From RGIG8775 sp045612185 (GTDB lineage Bacteria > Bacillota > Clostridia > Oscillospirales > CAG-272), in assembly GCA_045612185.1 (NCBI GenBank), contig JAZKYO010000101.1, positions 7,162-71,161 of the forward strand: a DNA stretch of 64,000 bases, written 5' to 3'. The position numbers and the translations under genes were made by a program. Each line of letters begins with the position of its first letter. The stretch's first letter is position 1. The notes beneath the pieces were generated by a model. That model worked only from the letters and a program-made list of their open reading frames with translations, had not been told where the DNA came from and made no database searches. This document shows positions 33,808 through 41,687 of the stretch, in pieces.

Positions 33808-33821
33808 TTGGAGGTGTGAAA

Positions 33822-34007
33822 ATGAGAGGTTGGCTTAAGGATATTCGTATTAAAAAAGGTATGACCATGAAATCCGTGGCAGACAAAGCGGGACTTTCGG
33901 AGAGTTATTATAACCAAATTGAAAACGGTGTAAGAAACTGTCCGGTGGATACGGCAAAGAAAATAGCTACTGTGCTTGAATTTGAGTGGATAAAGTTTTT
34001 TGAATGA
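33822..34007 (+). CDS. Cro-like XRE helix-turn-helix regulator
   Basis: 61 residues: an XRE domain (MTMKSVADKAGLSESYYNQIENG) with nothing else, the size of Cro proteins. ATG at 33822 is chosen, 7 nt behind GGAGG, which lies just past the last operator copy; a GTG six bases earlier is too close. First gene under the rightward early promoter and divergent from the repressor, so it should be the lytic antagonist. Confidence 0.85.
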   Translation: MRGWLKDIRIKKGMTMKSVADKAGLSESYYNQIENGVRNCPVDTAKKIATVLEFEWIKFFE

Positions 34008-34025
34008 AAAAGGAAGGTAAAGGTT

Positions 34026-34487
34026 ATGGAAATTTTGGAAGTTATTGTGGCGGTGACAATATCGCTTATTGTGAGTGTTGCTATGAACATGAAGTGGCGA
34101 AATGCGCAAGAGGATGCAAAGTTTTGGAAAAGACACAGCAAAGAGTGGAAAGATCTATATTTCAGTTGCAAAAATCGAGCAAACCGCTTGGAAGAGAAGT
34201 TTGACGGCTTGATGATTGACTACGATGATCTTTACAAACAAGTCGGTAAGGGATCAGGCGCGTTTCCTGAGTGGATAAACATTAGAGAAGCCGAGCCGAA
34301 ACAGTTTCAACTAGTTCTCGTTTGTGATGAGCAGACGGTAGGGGATGATTGCAGGGTGGAGGTAAAGATAGCTCTTTATTTTGACGAACAGTTTCTCGAT
34401 TGTGAGTTCGTTCACTACTGGATGCCGTTGCCGGAGGCGCACCCCGAAACCGATATAGACGAGATTGTTACTTGTCTTCCTTTTTGA
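34026..34487 (+). CDS. Membrane-anchored DUF551-like phage protein
   Basis: 153 residues. One N-terminal membrane helix (EVIVAVTISLIVSVAMNM), a charged coiled coil (30-70), and a C-terminal DUF551-like domain: WINIREAEPKQFQLVLV ... VEVKIALYF ... VHYWMPLPEAH. DUF551 proteins are common in phage early regions without a known function. It follows the Cro-like gene by 18 nt. A related domain occurs in the gene at 39755. Confidence 0.75.
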   Translation: MEILEVIVAVTISLIVSVAMNMKWRNAQEDAKFWKRHSKEWKDLYFSCKNRANRLEEKFDGLMIDYDDLYKQVGKGSGAFPEWINIREAEPKQFQLVLVCDEQTVGDDCRVEVKIALYFDEQFLDCEFVHYWMPLPEAHPETDIDEIVTCLPF

Positions 34488-34501
34488 AAAGCGGTGTGGA
34501 T

Positions 34502-34756
34502 ATGGCGAAATTGCAGACGTTTAAGGAATTGGTTAAGTCCAAGGGGATGACGCAGGTGGAGCTGGCGGAGAAGGTAGGGTGCAGCACGCGAGTTATATCC
34601 TATTGGATCAAGGGCAGGAACGTGCCGAGCCTTAAGGAGGCTTATTATTTAGCTTGTGCGTTAGGGGTAAGTCTTGAGGATCTTGCAATAATATTTTTGA
34701 ATAATCAAAACGGAGGAAAAGGAAATGGACAACAACAAAATCAAGAAGTTCTTTGA
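34502..34756 (+). CDS. XRE helix-turn-helix regulator
   Basis: 84 residues: an XRE domain (MTQVELAEKVGCSTRVISYWIKGRNVPSL) with a Gln/Asn-rich end. The ATG at 34502 is used, since the longer open frame to 34472 overlaps the upstream gene without a ribosome site. Its last 32 bases overlap the next gene. Possibly a second early regulator; target unknown. Confidence 0.8.
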   Translation: MAKLQTFKELVKSKGMTQVELAEKVGCSTRVISYWIKGRNVPSLKEAYYLACALGVSLEDLAIIFLNNQNGGKGNGQQQNQEVL

Positions 34757-35075
34757 CGATGTTAAAGAGAAAGCTGACGTTTGGTATAAGGAAGCCGATA
34801 GGGAGCTTGACGAGGCTGTGGCGGCTTATGAAGAGTTTGAACGAGCGCTCAAGGAAAAGAGGCGCGCGGGCGGCATTATTACCGCAGAGGATAATGAGCT
34901 GCTTATGGAGGCGCGAGAGGTAATTGAAGAGGCGCACGAGCAGAAGGTTTTCTTTGACGGTGTTCGCAAGGGTGTTGACGCGGTGGTTACGCCGGTGGTT
35001 CGTGCTATGGCTATGGAGGCGTTAGCCAATGCGGGGCGGTTTGTTCCGCGTATAAAAAGGCCTCGCAGGAAATAG
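34725..35075 (+). CDS. Hypothetical phage early protein
   Basis: 116 residues, not recognised. Mostly charged helix (FFDDVKEKADVWYKEADRELDEAVAAYEEFERALKEK in parts), then a basic tail ending RIKRPRRK. GGAGG in the overlapping regulator gene lies 8 nt before the ATG. No membrane segment. Position among early genes suggests a takeover or regulatory role, unproven. Confidence 0.7.
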   Translation: MDNNKIKKFFDDVKEKADVWYKEADRELDEAVAAYEEFERALKEKRRAGGIITAEDNELLMEAREVIEEAHEQKVFFDGVRKGVDAVVTPVVRAMAMEALANAGRFVPRIKRPRRK

Positions 35076-35127
35076 GACAAGCCGCTATATTCATATAATT
35101 AGCGAGACTATTTTTCAGGAGGCTTTT

Positions 35128-35274
35128 ATGGATAAGGGATTTCCTAATTTAAAACAGTCCGACATGGACTACATAGCGCGGGTGCTTTCTTACTGTCTTT
35201 CGGATCAGTATGGCGAAGAAATAGTATTTCGGTTTGTGCCGAAGGACAAGGGCGAGCTTGCGGCGGCGCAATAA
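35128..35274 (+). CDS. Small hypothetical phage protein
   Basis: 48 residues beginning MDKGFPNLKQSDMDYIARVL and containing YCLSDQYGEEIVFRFVPK. GGAGG lies 5 nt before the ATG at 35128. Not recognised, but the strong ribosome site, same-strand neighbours and non-random composition support a real gene. Confidence 0.65.
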   Translation: MDKGFPNLKQSDMDYIARVLSYCLSDQYGEEIVFRFVPKDKGELAAAQ

Positions 35275-35300
35275 GTGTTATTTATAGGAGGTAAAAAGCA

Positions 35301-35573
35301 ATGGATTACAGCAAGAGCATAATGGAGATTGTAGAGTCGAAGTTATCGCCTCGGTCGACGGTGACGCCTGCGATGCTTCGCGGCGCGTCGGCGGGCAGCT
35401 TTCGCGGCGGGGCGGGCGGCGTTATTGGCGACATATCGCAGAACCTGCGCGACTCTATTGTTGACGCTGAGGGGTGTTCGGACAAGGACATCAAGGAGAC
35501 GCCGCAGGTTGCATCTGCACGAGAAAAAAGAAGCAGGAGGAGGGCTGAGAATGACAGATACCTCAAGGGTTAG
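35301..35573 (+). CDS. Hypothetical phage protein
   Basis: 90 residues, not recognised. N-terminal helix (SKSIMEIVESKLSPR), a central Gly-rich segment (GASAGSFRGGAGGVIGD) and a basic tail (REKRSRRRAEND). GGAGG lies 8 nt upstream. Its last 23 bases overlap the next gene. Confidence 0.65.
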   Translation: MDYSKSIMEIVESKLSPRSTVTPAMLRGASAGSFRGGAGGVIGDISQNLRDSIVDAEGCSDKDIKETPQVASAREKRSRRRAENDRYLKG

Positions 35574-35784
35574 GTACGTATGGGGCGAGTTTGTTGCCCA
35601 CAATCAGCGGTTGATATACGCTATAAAGAACGGCATGCGGTGCGCTATTTACACGGCGTATCTGAGGAAGCCCGAGGACAACGTTGTAAAGGTATATCCG
35701 CGTCGGTTATTGGTACGCGGACAGCTTGACAAGTTTGACAAGATGAGCTTGTCTGTTATGCAGATTGAAAACGAAAGGAAGTAA
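35551..35784 (+). CDS. Hypothetical phage protein
   Basis: 77 residues from the ATG at 35551, 8 nt behind GGAGG. The mixed beta pattern (VWGEFVAHNQRLIYAI, RLLVRGQLDKFDKM) suggests a small globular protein. Not recognised. The longer open frame starting at 35425 is Arg-rich, lacks a ribosome site and overlaps its neighbour, so it is not used. Confidence 0.65.
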   Translation: MTDTSRVRYVWGEFVAHNQRLIYAIKNGMRCAIYTAYLRKPEDNVVKVYPRRLLVRGQLDKFDKMSLSVMQIENERK

Positions 35785-35789
35785 AAGGA

Positions 35790-36326
35790 ATGTTAACGGT
35801 AGTTATGATATGCGTATTATACGCGCTTATGGCGGCGACGGTATATTCGATAGTATTGGCGGTGGACGTACACAAGACGGAGAAGCTTAGGCGCAGGTAT
35901 TTGAGCATGCAGATAATGCAGAAGTACGGCGTGAAGGTTGAAGAGGACGACAGCGCGTGGGAGGATAGCGATGACGGCGGGGATTTTATTGAAGGTATTG
36001 AGTGCGGGGATACATATGACGGTAGCGGCGATGTGTCTGATATATCTGGCGATGAAGCGGTAAGCGGTGAGATGGTGCTTGTGGGCTCTTACGCCTGGGC
36101 GGTTAGTCAGCTTGAGGAAGGTTTAAAGGTACGCCGCGAGGCGTGGGACGAGCCTCACGTAAGCGAGGACACCGGTGAGAAGGTAATGCTTTACTACGTA
36201 TACCGCGAGAACGGTGTTGACACGGTAAGCTACATGCGCAAGACCCCGGCGGGGGCGGCTTTTGGTTACAAGTCATGGACGGGCTTTGCCTGCGACGTGG
36301 CTGCGAACGATTGGGTGTTGGCATGA
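35790..36326 (+). CDS. Membrane-anchored Tad2-like (DUF2829) protein
   Basis: 178 residues. One N-terminal membrane helix (about 1-27), an acidic Asp/Glu/Gly linker (50-95), and a C-terminal domain of the DUF2829 pattern: YAWAVSQLEEGLKVRREAWDEP ... YMRKTP ... SWTGFACDVAANDWVLA, i.e. FxxA-x-x-L-x-x-G-x-x-V-x-R-x-x-W and D-x-x-A-x-DW. DUF2829 proteins include the Thoeris anti-defence protein Tad2, which sequesters the cyclic-ADP-ribose-type signal. The membrane anchor is unusual. Function inferred from family only. Confidence 0.7.
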   Translation: MLTVVMICVLYALMAATVYSIVLAVDVHKTEKLRRRYLSMQIMQKYGVKVEEDDSAWEDSDDGGDFIEGIECGDTYDGSGDVSDISGDEAVSGEMVLVGSYAWAVSQLEEGLKVRREAWDEPHVSEDTGEKVMLYYVYRENGVDTVSYMRKTPAGAAFGYKSWTGFACDVAANDWVLA

Positions 36327-36787
36327 GGGTCAGGTTAGTTATTGACGCTACCATAGCAGATTCGGACGACATCAGGGGGCTTAGCGAGGCGGTGGCGGCA
36401 CGCTTGGAGGACTTAGGCGGGGCGCGGTTGATAACGTCGGCTGTTTTGGCTGACGGCGCGCCTGTCAAGGTTGGGCGCGGGCCGTACCGCAACGTTATGC
36501 TTTCGGACGTTGGCGTCAGGGAGCTTAACGAGAGGTTTGGCGCGGCTCGGGTGGCGGCACTTATTGCCGATTTTTCGTACAAGCTTTATCAGAAGAATTA
36601 CAAGTTCAAGGACCATTATGCGGTGCTTGTGGAATGGGCGGAGGAGAGAGAAGGGGAAACGCCGTCGGCGGACGGCTACACCTCATTCGACGGCTCCGCC
36701 GCCACCAAGGCGGGTAGTGCTCAGAGCTTTGACGTGGACGAGTTTTTTAAAACAAATATAGAAAGGATAAACGGAAATGGCAATTAA
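36323..36787 (+). CDS. Hypothetical phage protein, replication-protein-like C-terminus
   Basis: 154 residues from the ATG at 36323, which overlaps the upstream stop (ATGA). The pattern VMLSDVGVRELNERFGAARVAALIADFSYKL followed by YKFKDHYAVLVEWAEE resembles the helical segment and the HYAxLxxW motif found in phage replication and DnaD-related proteins, but no complete domain is recognised. The rest is low-complexity. Confidence 0.55.
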   Translation: MRVRLVIDATIADSDDIRGLSEAVAARLEDLGGARLITSAVLADGAPVKVGRGPYRNVMLSDVGVRELNERFGAARVAALIADFSYKLYQKNYKFKDHYAVLVEWAEEREGETPSADGYTSFDGSAATKAGSAQSFDVDEFFKTNIERINGNGN

Positions 36788-37181
36788 AATGCAGATGACA
36801 AACGCGGAGATACTTAAAAGCTACAATGAGGCTAAGCACAAGGGCAAGCAGATAGAGATTCTTTCAGACTTGAACGCTTGCCCCAAGGAGCTTATTGTTG
36901 ACATCCTTATTGCGGAGGGTGTGGATCCGCGTTCTTTTTCGCGCTTCAAGGGTGAGAATCTTGTTAAAAAGGTAAAGGGCGAGGTTAAGGCCCACGAGGC
37001 TAAAAAGGCGAAAGAGGACGAGGCGGCGGTTATTCTTGAGGCTGTTACGTTATTGAGGGACAAGCTTGACGCTGAATACAAGAAGCTTGAGGCTGAGTGG
37101 GCGAGCATTTCAGCCGAGTACGAGCGCAAGCTTGTGATTCTTGACAGGATGGTGGGGAGTGATGGGCAAAGAGCAGATTGA
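36777..37181 (+). CDS. Hypothetical phage protein with coiled coil
   Basis: 134 residues. N-terminal helices (NAEILKSYNEAKHKGKQIEILSDLNACPKELIVDIL) resemble a small DNA-binding helix set, and 80-125 is a coiled coil. ATG 36777 lies behind GAAAGGA-like sequence within the upstream gene. Not recognised further. Confidence 0.65.
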   Translation: MAIKMQMTNAEILKSYNEAKHKGKQIEILSDLNACPKELIVDILIAEGVDPRSFSRFKGENLVKKVKGEVKAHEAKKAKEDEAAVILEAVTLLRDKLDAEYKKLEAEWASISAEYERKLVILDRMVGSDGQRAD

Positions 37182-37476
37182 GAAAATGGCGAAAGATATA
37201 TTCGAGAGCGGTGTTGCTATTGACGGCATCGACCATGCATTTGCCGCCGTACACGGAGCGGATATGACTGATTCGCACTTTATGCGTATTGCACAACACC
37301 TTTACAACGCAGGCTACCGCAAGCAGAGAGTGGGGGAGTGGATATGGACGGAAAACGGAGAAGCCGACCACGAAAAATATTGGGTTTGCTCCGTTTGTAA
37401 AGAACACGATTTTGTGAGAACAAAATATTGCCCCAACTGCGGAGCGAAGATGAGAAAGGAAGATGAGGGAAAATGA
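37162..37476 (+). CDS. Hypothetical zinc-ribbon phage protein
   Basis: 104 residues with a C-terminal Cys-x2-Cys (CSVCKEH) and Cys-x2-Cys (CPNCGAKM) ribbon. The N-terminal half is helical. An ATG at 37162 or GTG at 37159 is the likely start; the open frame reaches TTG 37141 inside the upstream gene. Ends 4 bases into the next gene. Function unknown. Confidence 0.6.
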   Translation: MGKEQIEKMAKDIFESGVAIDGIDHAFAAVHGADMTDSHFMRIAQHLYNAGYRKQRVGEWIWTENGEADHEKYWVCSVCKEHDFVRTKYCPNCGAKMRKEDEGK

Positions 37477-37766
37477 AAATACAAGAAGCAATCGAATATT
37501 TTGTATGGAAGGTTCTTGACGAACACGGATATCCCATCAATAAAGAGCATTGTGATACAGCACTTAAAGCATTATATAAGGCGAACAAATTAAGCCCTAT
37601 ATTGTACGATAAGCATTATTTCAAATGTCCTTTTTGCAAAGAGGATTTAGGAATAGATGAGGACGATATAGCAGTTTATGATGAAACGCCACCTAATTAT
37701 TGTGAGAAATGCGGACAGGCTCTTGATTGGAGTGCCCACCCAACCGAGAAAGGCGGTGCGGAATGA
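37473..37766 (+). CDS. Hypothetical zinc-ribbon phage protein
   Basis: 97 residues, helical N-terminus (KIQEAIEYFVWKVLDEHGY) and a C-terminal ribbon of CPFCKEDLG ... CEKCGQ, two Cys pairs. ATGA-type overlap with the gene before. Such small ribbon proteins are frequent in early phage regions; the role is unknown. Confidence 0.65.
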   Translation: MKIQEAIEYFVWKVLDEHGYPINKEHCDTALKALYKANKLSPILYDKHYFKCPFCKEDLGIDEDDIAVYDETPPNYCEKCGQALDWSAHPTEKGGAE

Positions 37767-38185
37767 GAGAGATTTTGTTTAGGGGAAGGTCAAAAGTGCA
37801 AGGTTCGGAGTGGCTATATGGCGATGTTTTGATTTATAAAAATTCTGCACAAATATGGGAAACCATCAACAACAGGAAGCACAACAGCGTTGTATCTCTT
37901 GAAACCGTAGGACAGTACACGGGATTGACCGACAAGAACGGCAAGAAGATTTTTGAGGGGGATATTGTCAAGGTTGAGCGTGATTTGTGGCGTGGAGAAA
38001 ACAAGAAGGAGCGAGAAGTCTTTAATGGTGTCGTTTGGTATGACGAGAAGCATACTTGTTTTGGTTTGAAAAGCGAAAAATACAGGTGTTTGCCTATATG
38101 GAATTTTAGGGGCGATTATTCTACCGTAGTCGGCAACATACACGATAATCCCGAACTGTTGAAAGGCGGTGGGGACAATGATTAG
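37763..38185 (+). CDS. YopX-family phage protein
   Basis: 140 residues from the ATG at 37763. MREILFRGRSKVQGSEWLYGD, VGQYTGLTDKNGKKIFEGDIVKVE and NIHDNPELL are the YopX signature. YopX proteins are widespread in Gram-positive phages; their function is not established. Overlaps both neighbours by a few bases. Confidence 0.9.
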   Translation: MREILFRGRSKVQGSEWLYGDVLIYKNSAQIWETINNRKHNSVVSLETVGQYTGLTDKNGKKIFEGDIVKVERDLWRGENKKEREVFNGVVWYDEKHTCFGLKSEKYRCLPIWNFRGDYSTVVGNIHDNPELLKGGGDND

Positions 38186-38417
38186 AAAGTTGACGCCTAA
38201 ATATGAGGTTGTTTGTGACCGTTGTGGCAAGTCGTGGCAAACAGATCCAAACGGTGAGATTAAGCCCGGGGTTGCGTTTTTTAATGGTCTGAGCTGTGTG
38301 GAATTTGCTCAAAACGGACTCGACGCAATAAAAGGTGAGGTCTGTGACGAATGCTTTAAAGATTTTTGCGATCTGGCGGAGCTATTCTTTGACGATGTGA
38401 ACAAAGGAGGCGAGTGA
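38178..38417 (+). CDS. Hypothetical zinc-ribbon phage protein
   Basis: 79 residues from the ATG at 38178, behind GGCGGTGGGG. YEVVCDRCGKSW and VCDECFKDF provide two Cys pairs that could bind zinc. Between the YopX and a small Cys-rich gene; function unknown. Confidence 0.65.
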   Translation: MIRKLTPKYEVVCDRCGKSWQTDPNGEIKPGVAFFNGLSCVEFAQNGLDAIKGEVCDECFKDFCDLAELFFDDVNKGGE

Positions 38418-38418
38418 C

Positions 38419-38610
38419 GTGGTATGCAAGGTATGTCCGACGCGGCGGCATTGTTGGGATAAGGGCAATTGCGATAATTGCGATTTCGGCAAGGCGTATA
38501 TTTCGCTGGTGGACAAAAACAACAAGCTCAAGGCACAGAACGCAGAGCTTAAAAAAGAGGTTGAAGGGTTGAAGGTGCGTATAGATACGATTCTTAATCC
38601 CAAATTTTAA
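38419..38610 (+). CDS. Small Cys-rich coiled-coil phage protein
   Basis: 63 residues from a GTG behind GGAGG. The first 25 hold six Cys (CKVCPTRRHCWDKGNCDNC), probably a zinc head, and the rest is a heptad coiled coil (LVDKNNKLKAQNAELKKEVEGL). Not recognised; a DNA- or protein-binding adaptor is plausible. Confidence 0.6.
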   Translation: MVCKVCPTRRHCWDKGNCDNCDFGKAYISLVDKNNKLKAQNAELKKEVEGLKVRIDTILNPKF

Positions 38611-38634
38611 ATTTTAAAAGGAGAACTATGTGAA

Positions 38635-38850
38635 ATGAAAAATAATAGTACAACAGGAATAGGTTTTTTCGGACTTTTGACAATAGTATTTATCGTCCTC
38701 AAGCTTGTGGGGGTTATTTCATGGAGTTGGCTTTGGGTGCTTTCCCCGATTTGGATATCAGTGGGCTTAGGCGTTGTTTTTCTCTTGGTCGCTTTGCTTT
38801 TACATTTTATTGCAGATAGGCTAAAAGGAGGTAACAATGACCAAACATAA
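38635..38850 (+). CDS. Two-helix membrane protein (Fragile-X-F type name in databases)
   Basis: 71 residues with two membrane helices (GFFGLLTIVFIVLKLVGV and WISVGLGVVFLLVALLL). The pattern matches a phage family often labelled transmembrane Fragile-X-F protein, a name without functional meaning. It overlaps the next gene by 14 bases. Confidence 0.75.
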   Translation: MKNNSTTGIGFFGLLTIVFIVLKLVGVISWSWLWVLSPIWISVGLGVVFLLVALLLHFIADRLKGGNNDQT

Positions 38851-39367
38851 ATTCACAGACGAGGAAGTTATAAGGGCGTTGGAGTTATGTTTCGCTTACA
38901 AAGGCACAACTGAAACTTGTGCAAAATGCTCGTATCATTCTTTCGGTAAATTGTGCAAGGTTGAGCGTGACAAAGATGCCCTTGACCTTATCAACCGACA
39001 AAAGGCTGAGGTTGATAAGTGGTATCACGAATATCACTGTATCAAATTTTCTTTGGAGCAAGAAAAGCAATACAGTCGAGAAACACATAAATTAGCTGAC
39101 TTTTATTTTATACAACTTCAAAAAGCACGAGCCAACATTATCGGCGCCATTGCGGCGAGGGTCAAGGAATATCTTAAGGGGCTTATTGACTGCGGAGTTG
39201 ACGCGGTGGAGGTTACCGAGTTTAACGCCGAGCTTCAAAAAATCATTAACGGTAGGCGTGAGTGCCCACAGTGCGGGTATTTCGTGGGCTGTGAGGGTGC
39301 GGTTGGCGGAATGGTTTGCGGGGATTTTAAAGAGAAGGAGGCGGAAAAAGACTGTGGCAAAGGCTAA
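38837..39367 (+). CDS. Hypothetical phage protein
   Basis: 176 residues with an N-terminal short Cys cluster (CAKCSYHSFGKLC), a long coiled coil (50-110) and a C-terminal Cys patch (CPQCGYFVGC). Not recognised. GGAGG lies 7 nt before the ATG, in the preceding gene. Overlaps the next gene by 14 bases. Confidence 0.65.
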   Translation: MTKHKFTDEEVIRALELCFAYKGTTETCAKCSYHSFGKLCKVERDKDALDLINRQKAEVDKWYHEYHCIKFSLEQEKQYSRETHKLADFYFIQLQKARANIIGAIAARVKEYLKGLIDCGVDAVEVTEFNAELQKIINGRRECPQCGYFVGCEGAVGGMVCGDFKEKEAEKDCGKG

Positions 39368-39527
39368 GAAGTGCCGCAAGTGCGGAGAGGGCAGGGCGGT
39401 ATTGGTTCTTCTCCGTGCGGGAGGTTTACAGTTAAAGTGCGACGTTTGTGGGGCATTGACGCTTTCGGTGGGCAACGTTAAGAAAGCGGTGAAGCTATGG
39501 AACGGAGGTGTGGTTTATGACGCTTGA
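39354..39527 (+). CDS. Lar-like zinc-ribbon protein
   Basis: 57 residues from a GTG at 39354 behind GGAGG. CRKCGEGRAVLVLL ... LKCDVCGALTLSVGNVKKAVKLWN has the two Cys pairs and the Ala-x-x-x-W-N ending of the restriction-alleviation (Lar) family. In lambdoid phages Lar reduces the effect of host type I restriction; by homology only, this might do the same. It is short and outside the ordinary ORF-length cut-off. Confidence 0.65.
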   Translation: MAKAKKCRKCGEGRAVLVLLRAGGLQLKCDVCGALTLSVGNVKKAVKLWNGGVVYDA

Positions 39528-39753
39528 GGAATCACGCCGGGCGTTTGACGAGCAGGTGGCTGTCAGGTATGACGGTTTGGTATTTGACCGCATTAAGGCG
39601 ATGCGCGTTGACAAGGTAGACGGGCGCGACATTCCGTCTCTTGAGCTTATAAGGACTGATGACCTGGGCAAGGGGCGCGGTGAGTATATAGTGCGCGCCA
39701 AGCCCGAGGACGTGGAGATTTTAAAAAATGAAAAGAAAGGAAGGTCTACATAG
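39517..39753 (+). CDS. Hypothetical phage protein
   Basis: 78 residues from the ATG at 39517, 7 nt behind GGAGG. Beta-rich pattern (VAVRYDGLVFDRIKAM, YIVRAKPEDVEIL); not recognised. Overlaps the previous gene by 11 bases. Confidence 0.6.
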   Translation: MTLEESRRAFDEQVAVRYDGLVFDRIKAMRVDKVDGRDIPSLELIRTDDLGKGRGEYIVRAKPEDVEILKNEKKGRST

Positions 39754-39754
39754 A

Positions 39755-40264
39755 ATGGAAAAGGAATTTTTGAAAGAAAAAAGGCTCAGCGCAAGGGCGC
39801 TGATTGAGAGCGCGAGGCAGTGTGTGGGGCGTGGGCACTGCATTGCCTGCGATTTTTGCGACGACGAGTACTGCGACGAGGCTATGAAGCTGGCTCTTGC
39901 GGACAAGCTGGAGGAGCTGCTTGACGGCGGCACGGCGGGCAAGGGAATAGAGTGGATTCTCTACAAGGCTGCCAAGCCCACGGAGCTTGACGAGTATCTT
40001 GTTATGATAGCGGGGGCGACGAAGCCGACGACGTTATTCTATGACCCCGAGGAGGAGATGTTCTATGAGGAAGGTTCCGATCTTGAGCCTATATATTATC
40101 CCGTGACGCATTGGGCGGAGCTGCCGGAGGGACCGGAAATGCCGAGGGAAAAACCAAGACCCACGGTGAAGCGCTGTGCCACGTGCAGGCATGAGGACAG
40201 GCTTGGTGACGAGGAGCGTTGTCTTGAGTGTGAGAAGCATAATTTATGGGAGGAGAGAAAGTAA
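39755..40264 (+). CDS. Phage protein with a DUF551-like domain and zinc ends
   Basis: 169 residues. Cys-rich N-terminal half (CVGRGHCIACDFCDDEYC), a middle DUF551-like domain (WILYKAAKPTELDEYLVMIAG ... THWAELPEGPEMP) and a C-terminal Cys patch (CATCRHEDR ... CLEC). It is a second copy of the domain seen at 34026, with different ends. ATG 39755 is behind GAAAGGAAGG. Confidence 0.65.
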   Translation: MEKEFLKEKRLSARALIESARQCVGRGHCIACDFCDDEYCDEAMKLALADKLEELLDGGTAGKGIEWILYKAAKPTELDEYLVMIAGATKPTTLFYDPEEEMFYEEGSDLEPIYYPVTHWAELPEGPEMPREKPRPTVKRCATCRHEDRLGDEERCLECEKHNLWEERK

Positions 40265-41655
40265 TGACAAATGTAATGACAGGTGACAACGTAAAAGAGA
40301 TAGTTTATTTACCTATTGCGGAGCTTTATCCGCATCCGGATAATCCGCGAAAGGATGTAGGAGATGTGACCGAGCTTGCCGACAGCATAAGGGCAAAGGG
40401 CGTTATGCAGAATCTGACTGTTGTGAGAGGGCACTACGAGACAGGCTCGCGCGAGGTTATTCCCGGCGGATACACGGTAATTATCGGTCACCGCCGACGC
40501 GCGGGGGCTATAGAGGCGGGGCTTGAGGTTTTGCCGTGTGCTATTGTGGACATGGACTACCGTGAGCAGGTTTCGACGATGCTGCTTGAGAATATGCAGA
40601 GAGTTGATCTGACGGCATTCGAACAAGCTCAAGGATTTCAAATGATGATGGATCTTGGTGATACGGTGGAGGGCATTGCCGAGAAGACGGGATTTTCCAA
40701 GAAAACGGTAAAGCACCGTCTTGAGATGGCTAAGCTTGACAGCAAGGTTCTTAAAAATGTTTCTGACAGACAGATAAGTATTTCGGAATTTGAACAGCTT
40801 GAGAGGGTAAAAGACATAAATACCCGAAACAAACTTCTTGAAAAGATAGGTACCTACAATTTCAACGGCGCGGTTGAGACGGCGGTAAAGACGGAGGCTT
40901 TCAATGAGTGGCTTCCCGGTGTGATAGAAAGACTTGAGGCTCTTGGGGCTAAGGTTATGCCCGACAGTGAGAGATACAGCTCGAAGAATGAATTTCTTGG
41001 GAATATATATATGACTGATAAAATCACCGAGGACAAGCCTATTATTCCTAAGAAGTATCACAAGGACAAGTTGTTTTATATCAAAAACTACTATAATTAC
41101 CACATAAGTTATTACAGAAAGAAGCCAAAAGAGGGAAAAGAAAAGCGCCCCGCAAAGGAAATAGAGCGCGAGAGGGATATAAAGAACCGTATCGACGTTC
41201 TTAAGGGTATGACCGAGATGGCGTATATCCTCCGCTTTAATTTCGCCAAGGGGTTGGTTATGCACGCAAACGACCGAGAAAAGATAATGCTGGGCGCGAT
41301 CGGCGTATGCTCGGTATTTACTTTTAATTCTCTTTACAGCAAAAGCGCCAAAGAATTTCTCGAATATATGGGAGAAAAAACAAGTGATAATTGGAAGGAA
41401 AACGTTGAGGCGGCGTACAAGCTTGTAAAGGACAAGCCCACAAGGGCGATACCGGGGCTTATATACACGTCGTTTAACGATGACAATGCTAACGGCTTTT
41501 ACGAAACGCGGTATAACGATTATCCTCGGCACAAGGTAAACGCCGCGCTTGATACGCTGTATGATTGGTTTGAATCTCTCGGCTACGAGCTGAGCGACGA
41601 TGAGCGGCAGCTGCGGGACGGTACCCACGAGATTTTTAAGGTGGAGGGAGCATGA
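40264..41655 (+). CDS. ParB/RepB-like protein
   Basis: 463 residues. The N-terminal ParB nuclease/CTPase fold is visible: LPIAELYPHPDNPRKD, IIGHRRRAGAIEAG (ParB box), TMLLENMQRVDLTAFEQAQGFQ, and a helix-turn-helix (VEGIAEKTGFSKKTVKHRL) near 130-160. The long C-terminal part, about 230-460, is not recognised. The start shares its A with the upstream stop (TAATG). It might act in phage DNA partition or replication; no ParA is nearby. Confidence 0.85.
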   Translation: MTNVMTGDNVKEIVYLPIAELYPHPDNPRKDVGDVTELADSIRAKGVMQNLTVVRGHYETGSREVIPGGYTVIIGHRRRAGAIEAGLEVLPCAIVDMDYREQVSTMLLENMQRVDLTAFEQAQGFQMMMDLGDTVEGIAEKTGFSKKTVKHRLEMAKLDSKVLKNVSDRQISISEFEQLERVKDINTRNKLLEKIGTYNFNGAVETAVKTEAFNEWLPGVIERLEALGAKVMPDSERYSSKNEFLGNIYMTDKITEDKPIIPKKYHKDKLFYIKNYYNYHISYYRKKPKEGKEKRPAKEIERERDIKNRIDVLKGMTEMAYILRFNFAKGLVMHANDREKIMLGAIGVCSVFTFNSLYSKSAKEFLEYMGEKTSDNWKENVEAAYKLVKDKPTRAIPGLIYTSFNDDNANGFYETRYNDYPRHKVNAALDTLYDWFESLGYELSDDERQLRDGTHEIFKVEGA

Positions 41656-41687
41656 GCTCTTTGCATAGATGAAAGAAAGGAGGTTTT

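Noticed and set aside
40309..41628. A 439-codon minus-strand frame over the ParB-like gene
   Set aside because: Opposite a gene with a clear ParB domain; no ribosome site and no recognisable protein pattern. A shadow frame. The 398-codon frame at 47498-48694 over the portal gene is rejected for the same reason.
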